Shown here piece after piece: positions 54,456-64,000 of a stretch of DNA of 64,000 nt. The translations under genes and the position numbers were made by a program. The stretch spans positions 1,498,468 through 1,562,467 of the forward strand of contig JAHCVI010000005.1 in the NCBI GenBank assembly GCA_019096155.1. Direction: 5' to 3'. Under the pieces are notes generated by a model that did not search any database, was not told where the DNA came from, and was given only the letters and a program-made list of their open reading frames with translations. Origin of the DNA: Staphylotrichum longicolle (Eukaryota; Ascomycota; Sordariomycetes; Sordariales; Chaetomiaceae). Within the stretch, counting starts at the first letter, position 1. The number at the start of each line of letters is the position of its first letter.

Positions 54456-55840
54456 CGGTTGAAGGAGGCATTGTAAGCGGCAGGCGGGTTTCGAGGATAC
54501 AGGCATGGATGCCTATGCACCTTTGATGACGGACGGGATTCGGCGGGCATTCATACAGTCGTCGGAAGGGTCGATAATGGGTGGCAATACCAGTGGCGCA
54601 AGAGGCATGGAGCATTTAAGACTGGGACGGTATTCTGGTACGTACGCTTTAGTAATATTTAATCAAGTTAATCAGTTTGATGAAGGATTGCGCGGCTGAG
54701 TCTGGGTAAGGTAGGGAGGTATTGAGGTAGCATTGTATGACGAGAAAGGGGAGAATATCCTACAACAGGATTTGGCCCGTCTCCAAATCTGATAGATATG
54801 GAACTTGAGAAGAAAAAGAGGAAGAGGAGGAAAAGGAGATAGAGGAAGAAGAAGAGGAGTAGGAAAAAATAATAATGTCAGAGTGTTTGCGCTTGTTCCT
54901 GTGTTTACTCCCAGTTGTCGAGTTTGTTCCCGAAGCCATGCCTGCTGTGTAAATTGATGACCGGCTCGCTGGCTGGGGAGTTGCAGTTTGCAGTAGAACT
55001 CGAAAGAACCTCAAGTCGAGTGCATGCCGCAGGCAGCTTACCAGGCAGGGTTCGCGGACGGAGGCAGAGGTGGCTGCCTTGAGCATGCATGTCATTAAAT
55101 ACAAGGAAGGAACCAACCAACCCATGCACTCCCCACAGCACTCACCGGCTTCAGGCCGACGGCATTGAGCTATCGCCCCAAGATTCTGGCACTTTTTGGC
55201 GGAACCGATTGGGTGACAGCCTTCAGCTCCCACCTGATTTCGTTTGTTGCTTCTTCCCTCCGCCAACCAGATGATGCCGACTCCCGCAGTGCGTGAGGCC
55301 TACTGTCTGCCCCACCACATCGCCACAGTGTTGGCCAGCGAGAGGCCATCTTGGCCGGCCAGAGGCAGACTCGAGGCAGATGGCGGACGCATCCCCGGGA
55401 AAGCCTCGTTTATGACTGCAGGCCTTCGATTGCTGCCCAATGTTCAAAAAAAAGCTATTTAGGGAACCCATTCTACTCCCTCCTGCCAGTCCCGTCTTGT
55501 TCTCAGTTTAGGACTGAACCCTTTGCACCGTGGAAGGACCAAAATTCTCTCTCAAACGGCCGTTCTTTTCTGAGTCATTGACGCAAGTGTCTTGCCTGAT
55601 TGACCTCTTCTTCTTTGTTGCGTCAACCAACTTCAACCTCTGCGAACTGACAACTTGCACATTTTCGAGCGACCAACTTGAGCCACTTGCAGCGACCAAC
55701 TTCAACCTCTTCGACCAACCAATTTTCCAAATCTTGTTCATCCAGAAGCTGTCACTCTTGCCTTCGCGACTCAAGCCGAATCTCGGACAAACACACCATC
55801 TTCCAGAAATCAGAAACTTCGTTACCATTCATCGCAACCA
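54456..55840. other. Intergenic region and leader of the ZNFX1-like helicase gene
   Basis: Contains a purine-rich stretch (about 54808-54868), no recognised gene, and a repetitive probable 5' leader (55622-55730) before the helicase start. Confidence 0.5.
55622..55730 (+). repeat. Imperfect leader repeats (ACCAACTTCAACCTCT)
   Basis: ACCAACTTCAACCTCTGCGA near 55627, ACCAACTTGAGCCACTTGC near 55671 and ACCAACTTCAACCTCTTCGA near 55700 repeat a CAA-rich theme within about 110 bases, 110-220 bases before the helicase ATG. This probably lies in the mRNA leader. Confidence 0.6.
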
Positions 55841-58800
55841 ATGCATCGACGAGGCCGAGGAGGCTGGCGCGGTTCCGGCGCAAACCGAGGGCGAGCTCGG
55901 CAGTCCACAAACCGAGCCGCAGGTCGCGGGAACCAGGGCCATGAGGATTCAGCACCTCATCCTCGACGTGTTTGCCAACAGTTCATCCTGGGAAAATGCT
56001 CCTACGGATCCTCTTGTCGGTTTTCTCACGATGACCAAGACATCACTCGTTACGAAGAAACCTCTGGCACCACGAGGGCTGAAGGCGTTCAGTTACGGGA
56101 GGACTACAATGACTTTAGACGCCTCGTCCGCCGATGTAGCCGCCTTTCGTCCAGCACCAGGGAGCCGGATTGTGTTCAGACATGGAAGCTTGTGATCAAG
56201 ATCTTGGATGCCTCCAATAGAGAGTTACACCAATCCATTGCCAGAGATCTCGCCGACGACGGCATCGGCGGCCCTACACTTGTTGTGCGGACGGTTCAAC
56301 TGTGCACAACGCTGCACGCTGATCGAGGCGGCATCAGCATCTCGCAGGCATTTCTTCAAGCGATAACCCACCCTTCATTGCTCCGATGTCTGTCCATCGA
56401 CAGTTTCGTCGGCACTATTTACCGCATGATCGGAGGCAGCAATGGCGACCAGGGAATTGACTTCTCCATTCTCAACTGTCACTTGGCAGGGACTTCAGAG
56501 TCGTTTGGGGCACGTCTCACTTTGCTGGTGTCGTCTCTCTACGAACTACTCCGGCGTGAACGGAAGTGCCTTCTTCACGAGGCATTGCCCGACCTCTTGA
56601 ACGCCGTTGAGTTCACAGCCAGCACGCAGTTTAACAGGTTGACGGGCAATGGAGATGCGGCTGCTTCCGACCTGGACGCTGTGCGGATACAGCTCGACAT
56701 GATGAAGAGAATGGTCGATGGTGCACGTGGGCGCTTAGCCAGCACCAGCAAGGGGGACACCATCACCAGGAGCGCCAACATCATTCAGTCAACATTTCCC
56801 TTGCAGGTGGTCATTCCTGGGGGCAAGCACGACAACGACTTCGCGGACATCAGCAAGATCGAGATTTTCCCGACACTCGGGGAGATCATAAGCGGAGACC
56901 CCGAGTATTTGCCCGTGACTGATTTCACCCAGTCGCATTTCCTCGATGATCCAGTCCAGCGCCACATCGACTCCGCCTTTCGCCTCCTGCGACACGACAT
57001 CTTTGGGCCATTCAAGGAGGCTATCAGCGCCATTTTAGCGCAGCCAGATGTCAGCACCGCGGCAAGCTCAAATCGGTTCATCCGCGGGGACATCAATGCG
57101 CACACCTACTTTAGGGCTGCCATCCAGCATGTGCTCATTGACGGTGGGTTGAGGGCATTCCTGTCCTTTGCCCAACCTCCGCAACTGCGCAAGTACTCGT
57201 CTTCGGATCGTCGCCGCTGGTGGGAAGGCTCATCTCGCCTGGAGCGAGGAAACCTGATCTGTTTCGTCTCAACTCGCGGGGACGAAAAGTCACTTTTGTT
57301 GTTCGTGGTCGCAGATAAGAACACCAGTGATGTTCGAGAGGGCGAAAAGAAGAGCAGTCTCGTGTCGGAGCACTTCAACCCGGCCATCACTGCAAAACTT
57401 GCTTCAGAGACACAGCAAAATGTAGCTCTGCTCAATCGGATGTACGTTGAGAAGCAAGAAGGGTTACTGATTGAGCTCCCGGGACTCATGCCCGAGACAT
57501 TTGTGCCCATCCTCGAGAACCTACAGCAGATGATGCGGGACGGCGATTTGGCCTTTCGCCGTTGGATATTGCCCACTTCGAACCATAACGGCGGGTCGAC
57601 ACCTACCGTCATATCACCGCCGGCATATGCACGTCGTCGAGGGTTCAGGTTTCGCCTCAACTCAATCACTCGACCAGGACACGGGGCCCTCTCTCTTGAC
57701 CCTGCCGCCGCTGCCGACACCACTAGCCCCGAGGCTCTTGAGGCCGCGACAGGCCTTGATCGCGGTCAGTCAGAGAGTCTGATCGCAGCCTTGACACGCG
57801 AATACGCCCTCATCCAAGGTCCGCCGGGAACGGGAAAGTCCTATGTCGGTGTGCAGCTGGTGAGGGTTCTGCTTGATCACAAAGCCGAAGCAAAGCTTGG
57901 CCCAATACTCGTCATGTAAGTCGTACACCAATCATCCTGCTGCAGCCGTCGCGTATCTGACCAATATAGCTGTTACACAAACCATGCACTGGACCAGTTT
58001 CTGAAGCATCTTCTGGATGTTGGGATCGACAAGATCATCCGCATCGGAGGCCGAAGTCGCGCAGAGGAGCTCGAAGGCAAGAATCTTAGGGTGGTGAGCA
58101 GGGGCATCACCAAGACGAGTGTCGAAAACCGCATTCTCGGTCAAAATCTGTCCGAGTTGGAAGCTTGTCTGGAGGACGCAGGGAACCGTCTCAAACTTCT
58201 TCACATGGCACGCAAGGCCAAAATCACGTGGAGTCTCGTCCGGAACTATCTGTCGCTGCATTTCCCAAAGATCGCCGAACAGTTCCGAGATCAGGCCCGC
58301 GATGGCTTTACGTTGGTTCGAGGTGATGCCGTCGAAGTCTGGCTGGGCAAGAGGCATGGATCCTCCGATTGGGGCCGAGAGCATGTCGCGGAACACATCG
58401 ATCTGGCCTTGCTAGCAACTCGAGCCGAGCAAAACATCAACTCGCTTACCCAAAAAGAGCGTTGGGTCCTAGCTGAGAGTTGGGTCACACAGTTGGCCCA
58501 GGTGCAAAGCGATCACATCTTTGAGCTTGTGGATGAAGCCAAACGGCGTCGGGAACAAGTCAATGGCGTGTATGATGACGTGAACCGTCGGACACTCGTG
58601 CAAGCTGATGTTGTCGGTGTTACAACCACGGGGCTTGCTCGGAACATCAAGACGCTCCGCAACCTCGGGGCCAAGGTCATCATTTGCGAAGAAGCGGCTG
58701 AGGTCATGGAGCCACACCTGGTGTCGGCCCTCATGCCTGGGGTAGAACATTTCATCCAGATCGGCGACCACAGACAGCTTCGACCGCAGATTCAGAATTA

Positions 58801-61800
58801 CCTCCAGTTCAGCCTGGAGACATCTTCTGGGCGCGCATACCAACTCGATCGCAGCCAATTTGAGCGCCGAGCGGTGGGTGAGCCGGGCTTGCCGCCTTTG
58901 CCAATTGCGCAGCTCAACGTTCAGCGCCGGATGCGACCCGAAATTTCCCAACTCATTCGCAGAGTCTATCCCAACCTCCAGGACCACGATTGTGTCAAGG
59001 ATCTGCCGTCCGTTGTGGGTATGCGGGACAACCTCTTCTGGCTTGACCACAGCTCTCCCGAGGACTCCAAAAATGACGGCACGCGAGTGAAGTCACATAG
59101 CAATTCTTGGGAAGTGGCAATGGCTGCTGCCCTCGTCCGCCATCTCGTCCGTCAGCGTGAATACAGCAGTACCGACATTGCACTTCTGACTCCATACACC
59201 GGCCAATTGCAAAAACTCCGAGCCGCGCTGAGCAAGGACTTCGAAGTGTTCCTCAGCGACCGTGACCTCGAGACCCTGGCAAAAGACGGGTTTGAAGAGA
59301 AACCAGAAGACGAGATGCCAGCTGGACAACAGAGAAAAGCTATCGAGAAGAAACAGCTATTGCAAACAATCCGCTTGGCGACTGTCGACAACTTCCAGGG
59401 CGAGGAAGCCAAGGTCATCATTGTGTCGCTGGTTCGCAGCAACAACAACTCCAAGGTTGGCTTTTTGCGCACCGAAAACCGCATCAACGTGCTCCTCAGC
59501 CGGGCTCAACACGGCATGTACCTTATCGGTAACGCGAACACATATCAAAACGTTGCGATGTGGGCAGACGTTCACCAGCAACTCAGCGAAAGGGAGGCTG
59601 TGGGCACGTCCATCGCCCTCTGCTGTCCACGCCATCCAGACACACCTATCCTCTGCTCCGAACCAGAACACTTTGCCACGAAGAGCCCTGAGGGCGGGTG
59701 CTCGCTTATTTGCGACAAGCGTCTTGAACCCTGCGGTCACAAATGCCCAGCGCCGTGCCACTCTCAGCCTCTTCACGACGCGTTCTCTTGCATGCAGCCC
59801 TGTCCTCGCCTTCGCTCGACATGTGGACATTCGTGTCCGAAGCTTTGCGGTCAGGTCTGTGGGCCATGCAACGTGCCAGTCAATCGTGTGAAGCTCCCTT
59901 GTGGACACGTTCATGACAAAGTGCCATGCCACAAAACGTTGGATCCGCAATCAATCCGGTGTTCCATGAAAACTGAGAAGGAAGTTCCAGGGTGCGGGCA
60001 TATAGTGGCCGTTCCATGCCACAAGGACGTGGCATCCAAGCTGTTTTCATGCTCAACGAAGTGCCCCGAGCTGCTCTCGTGCGGACATCAATGTCCCGGC
60101 ACTTGCGGACGATGCCGTGTGGAAGATGAGAATGGGAAGGTCAGATTCCAGCATCAGCAGTGCGAGAAAATTTGCAATAAGTCCTATGGGACATGCAACC
60201 ATCGCTGCCCAAGAAGATGTCATGACGGACAGGAATGCGGAACTTGTACGAAAAAGTGCGAGGTAAGTTCAAATGGGGACGCCCCCACGGCTGTTCATTC
60301 CAGCACAGCTTCTGCAATTACCAGGCTCAGGTTAACTTCCGTCTAGGTTCGATGTCCTCACTCTCGCTGCGATCAAGAATGCCAGAAACCTTGTGCTCCC
60401 TGTATTGAGAAGTGCACCTGGTCGTGTGAGCATCAGGGCTCCTGCTCGCTGCCCTGTGCAGCCCCCTGCAATCGGTTGCCTTGCAACGAACGCTGCAGCA
60501 AAACGCTCAAGTGCGGACACCAGTGCCCAGGCTTTTGCGGCGAGGAGTGTCCCCAAGGCCTGTGTCAGCTTTGCTGCAAACAGAAGGACGCACGCGTCGA
60601 TCTGATGGAGTTCAAGACGTACGGCGAGATCGACCTCGACGAGACTCCCATTGCCGTCCTTGGTTGTGGGCACTTCTTCACCGGTGAGACTTTGGATGGG
60701 CTTGTCGGAATGGGCAGTGTTTACACCAGCGACAAGTTTGGCGATTACAACGGTCTTCAGGAGCTTTCGGGGGAGTTGACCCCTATCCCTACTTGTCCGG
60801 ACTGCAGGATCCCAATCCGTCAATTCGCAACAAGGCGCTACAACCGCGTCGTCAACAAGGCCGTTTTGGACGAGACATCCAAGCGCTTTCTGGTAGTTGG
60901 TCACGAAAGACTGGATAAACTCGAGAAGCAAGTGGAGGAGATGGAAATGCGCCAAGAGCACCCGACAAGCAACGAAGCCAAACTTCTCAGGAAGGAAGCG
61001 GAGAAGGTACGGCAGGAAATGGAAGCAGAGCACCAACCGACAAAGAAGCTCTTTGATGCGGTCGTGATATCCCAACGGCGGGAGCGGGAGCAACTGACAT
61101 TGGAGCAAGGGCTACAACAGCTCAGTGTCTCTCAGCACACCGCAGACCTCCCGGTCGAATTCAAGCCAGTCTATGACCAACAAGTCACACTCGGAGCTTA
61201 CCACATACAGGTGCATCTCCAAGAGATTCACCTCCGCCGTTTACTCCCCTCGGCCTCCAGGCGCGGCGGCTCGCTGGTGAACCGACTCGTCGCCCCTGAG
61301 TTGACCAAATTCCGCCAAGACTGCTTGGAACTCATCAGCGAGGCAACCAAAGCACACCTCCCCCGTCTTGTCATTCCTACCTGCGTATCCTACGCCAAAA
61401 TCGTGCAGTTGGCGGGATGGTACTCGCGCACCATAGCAACCACTGACCGCGCGGCGACAAACACGATTACACCAACTGTGGCAGAGCGGGGAGGCTCCAC
61501 GTCCACGTCTGCCGAGAACAAGGGAAGAGGAAGCGAGAACACGACCGAAACAGCCCGCCAGCTGCTCGCCGACGCCCTGGCATTGTGCGAAAGCTTCCCG
61601 GGCGGCGCAGACTACCGAGCCGAGGTGGAGGAAACCATGCGCTTGTTTGAAGGCCCACGATACGAAACCGTCACCCCCGAGGAGATTGCGGCGATCAAGT
61701 CGGCCATGGTCTCCGGGCGTGGCGGATTTGCTACGCATTCGGGGCATTGGTACACCTGTCGGAATGGACATCCGGTGAGTAAATCACATTCTTCTTCACC

Positions 61801-61984
61801 TGTCGACAAAATGATTCTGTTGTGAGAATGGACAAATGCTGACACGGTCCTCTAGTTTGCTATTGGAGAGTGCGGCATGCCGATGGAGCAGGCGAGATGT
61901 CCCGAATGCGGTGAGACCATTGGAGGCATGAACCACATGGCTGTGGACGGTACTGAGAGGGATATGCGGATGGAGCAGGCTTGA
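55841..61984 (+). CDS. ZNFX1/Hrr1-type RNA helicase with CCCH, NF-X1 and RZ zinc fingers
   Basis: Exons 55841-57915, 57970-60262, 60347-61774 and 61856-61984. The introns of 54, 84 and 81 nt keep phase, giving 1974 residues. The N terminus is Arg/Gly-rich (RGGW), followed by a CCCH finger (C45, C53, C59, H63 in VCQQFILGKCSYGSSCRFSH). The Upf1-like SF1 helicase core has Walker A GPPGTGKS near 660, ILVICYTNHALDQF across intron 1, motif II CEEAAEV near 929, GDHRQLRP, VDNFQGEEAKVI and NVLLSRAQHGMYLIG. Repeated NF-X1 Cys/His fingers (CGHKCPAPCH, CGHQCPGTCG and others) span about 1250-1540. The C terminus, joined by intron 3, is an RZ-type finger (HWYTCRNGHPFAIGECG, CPECGETIGG). Relatives act in small-RNA silencing: fission yeast Hrr1, worm ZNFX-1 and the Neurospora meiotic-silencing helicase SAD-3. 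Which of these it matches is unproven. Confidence 0.93.
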
Positions 61985-62290
61985 ACTTTGGGGTTGACTC
62001 GGATAGTGTAGGAGTTGTTGTGAGTGATGCTTTGTTGGCTGTTGGAGTGCAAACATTCTCTCCGTTTTGCTTTGCAAGCAATGGATCGTGCTTCAAGCCC
62101 AGCTTGATCCCCGGGTGAAACATAAGGTACAGATTCTCGTACGACGACTTCAAGATACAGATCGTCGACAAAAAAAATGCAGAAATTGTATTAGACACCC
62201 CTCCAGTCGGTAAGGGTTGCGCTTTCAAACTGTGGGGGGTTCTGCCATCACAGCTGGCTGGTGCCGTGGAAGCAGATGGAGTGAGGAGTG
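61985..62290. other. Short gap between helicase and transcription-factor genes
   Basis: Only about 306 bp separate the helicase stop from the next ATG on the same strand, so helicase 3' end and regulator promoter are compressed here. An A-run lies at 62170-62177. Confidence 0.5.
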
Positions 62291-64000
62291 ATGAAAGTGG
62301 AAAAGGAGGACCCGCCACCTTGCCCCGCTCCAGCACCAAGGCGCCCCTCTCGGATTCCTCGGCCCCCTGCCCTTGACCCTAATAGCCGGGGTAGCGCCTC
62401 TCCTAGTGGTACTTTTAGTGATTCGCCCACTGTTGAAACCGAGAGCGGCACTTCCCCGCTCCGTGAACCATCCATCACACAGCCCGTGCCACTCATGGCG
62501 GAGACGTCCTCCAACAAACGGCCACGGCCTAACGGCTCTGATGCCGATACCTCTATAGACCCAGGCCCAAAGAGGCAGGCTATCCGAAAACGAGCACCAT
62601 TGGCGTGCGAGGAATGCAGGGGACGAAAGAGACGGTGCGATGGCGCTGTACCCATCTGTGGAGGGTGCGCCAAACGCATGTCGGCTTGCGTCTACCTGGC
62701 CGAGCTTCAAGAAAAGGCCTGGCACCATGAGTCAGTTGTGCACCTTCTGGCGTAGCTGCAGATTGTTGATCAGGACAACTGACCGGCTCTAGCATGATCC
62801 AATCTTTGCGGAACCGTCTGAGGGAACTGGAACATTGGACTGGGCAACAAGCGGAGCAGCGGGTTCAGACAACACACAACCCCAACAAGGCACATGGGAA
62901 CTCCCAGCCAGACCCAAGTGGCCGTTCTGCAACCGGCGTTCACGAACAAGAGTGCTGTTCAGGGGAAGAAGACAGCACCGTTGTGGCCGACCAGCCACAG
63001 GAGCAGAGCGGGTGTCCCATCAACCCGGCGCTGTCGACAAGGGCCGTTGCAGCTTCACCTCCACCTGCTTCCTTGGAACCGAATACCGGCAATCCGGGCA
63101 TCGACCACCAGCTGCCAGACATCACCGGGGTCTCCATGCAACCTGCATTGGCCACCGACACATACGGAAGCCCGTCAGGCAGCTCCGGACGAATCGAGCC
63201 CAATAGCGTGGAGAGACTGATGAGGCCGATCGACCAGGCTATTGTTCAAACGTCTCCTCACAGTATCGGCACGAGGCCGGCGGCCGTTCGTGTCGCCGCA
63301 CCATGCTCCTGCGACCGTCTCCTTGGTGCAGGTCACTGGTTATTACCAACTCGCAGGCAAGCCGACAACCTGGTCCACTTGTACTTCTCTCGCGTTCACC
63401 GCATCTACCCCATCCTTCACGAACCCACTTTCATGAAGCAATACAAGCTCCTTTGGGAGCCCGCACCGGCCGAGTCTAGCATCCCTGCTCACTGCTCGGG
63501 GCTTTGCAAGCAAAAGAGCCTAGACAAGACCTTTCCCGCAACGGTGAACGCCGTCTTTGCGCTCGCGTCGCTGTTCGGGCCGCGGCCGATGGCGCAGAAC
63601 TCGGCTCGTGCTGGCGTCTTTTTCAATACGACACAGCAAATTGATCTCCTAGACATCATTGACGAAGAAGTGGGGATTGAGTTGGTGCAGCTGCTCCTCC
63701 TCATGGGATACTACCTGCAGAGCACTGAGAGATTCTCCAAGTGTTGGAACATCACCGGCCTTGCGATTCGAATGGCGCAGAACATGGGGTTGCAGCTGAG
63801 TCCCGGCGATGCGCGACGCAAAGGGCTCTTGGCTGCTTGCCCGACACAGCTCGAGTCGGAGATGAGGATCCGTGTCTGGTATGGCTGCGTGCTGTTGGAT
63901 CGGGAAATCTCCATGTCGTTTGGGCGACCGTTGATGATCAACACCGCCGGAAATGAGCAGCTGAAACTGCCCGAAGCCATCGATGATGAGTATCTCAGTG
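62291..64000 (+). CDS. Zn2Cys6 fungal-specific transcription factor, partial
   Basis: Exon 1 is 62291-62730, the intron 62731-62792 (GTCAGT...CTGACC...CTCTAG) and exon 2 runs open past the window end. A Pro/Ser-rich N terminus leads to a nuclear-localisation-like KRQAIRKRAP. The binuclear zinc cluster follows: CEEC, RKRRC, PICGGC and MSAC in CX2CX6CX6CX2CX6C spacing (LACEECRGRKRRC...). After the splice comes the linker and short coiled-coil region (MIQSLRNRLRELEHW). The fungal-specific middle homology region follows (VHRIYPILHEPTF, LLLMGYYLQSTERFSKCWN, MRIRVWYGCVLLDREISMSFGRP). The start could instead be a later Met (62494). It is a nuclear regulator with unknown targets. The C-terminal activation part lies outside the window. 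Confidence 0.88.

Noticed and set aside
1..64000. RIP-type C-to-T mutation blocks or CRISPR arrays
   Set aside because: No AT-rich block with TA excess was seen, and no regularly spaced direct repeats; the organism is a eukaryote.

Overview
The window reads as a filamentous ascomycete chromosome, most likely a sordariomycete (the class is an inference from gene content, not tested). The evidence is short spliceosomal introns (about 50-90 nt, GTAAGT/GTATGT-like donors, CTAAC/CTGAC-like branch sites), a class I-type hydrophobin, a highly reducing PKS end, an AA9 polysaccharide monooxygenase, GPI-type cell-wall proteins, a Pth11/rhodopsin-type membrane protein, a Zn2Cys6 regulator and an NF-X1 zinc-finger helicase. 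Base composition is GC-rich with no AT-rich RIP-like blocks. No rRNA, tRNA, CRISPR array or intact transposon was recognised.

Layout. 0-3.5 kb: the acyl-carrier-protein end of a polyketide synthase, then a flavin monooxygenase on the same strand; this looks like the edge of a secondary-metabolite cluster extending left of the window. 4.4-7.5 kb: a GH18 glycosidase, a broken HTH/AT-hook gene and a hydrophobin. 7.5-16.2 kb: gene-poor, with minisatellites, telomere-like repeats and one small spliced gene. 16.3-19.4 kb: a complete A-T-R NRPS-like carboxylic acid reductase. 20.8-28.4 kb: secreted proteins, namely a Lys/Gly-repeat small protein, a subtilisin-like protease, a broken proline-rich gene, a broken AA9 LPMO and a CE3-like esterase. 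31.1-33.1 kb: a Na+/phosphate permease (PHO-4/Pho89 type) with a CACGTG box upstream. 35.4-36.9 kb: a secreted FAD/NAD(P)-binding oxidase-like protein. 38.2-39.7 kb: a rhodopsin-domain membrane protein. 42.7-45.9 kb: a GPI-type wall protein and a mucin-like single-pass protein. 49.0-51.2 kb: a seven-exon cytochrome P450. 53.1-54.5 kb: a LAG1 ceramide synthase. 55.8-62.0 kb: a 1974-aa ZNFX1/Hrr1-type RNA helicase. 62.3 kb to the end: a Zn2Cys6 transcription factor cut by the window edge.

Two patterns cut across genes. First, at least eight genes read correctly only if single bases are restored. Almost all are one missing base, mostly in G or C runs; one gene instead has an extra base in an A/T run. 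Twelve other genes are intact, several after precise splicing. This is either consensus error at homopolymers or real decay. Second, many coding strands are C-rich in their 5' half and switch to G-rich in their 3' half, and nearly all the frameshifted genes show this switch.
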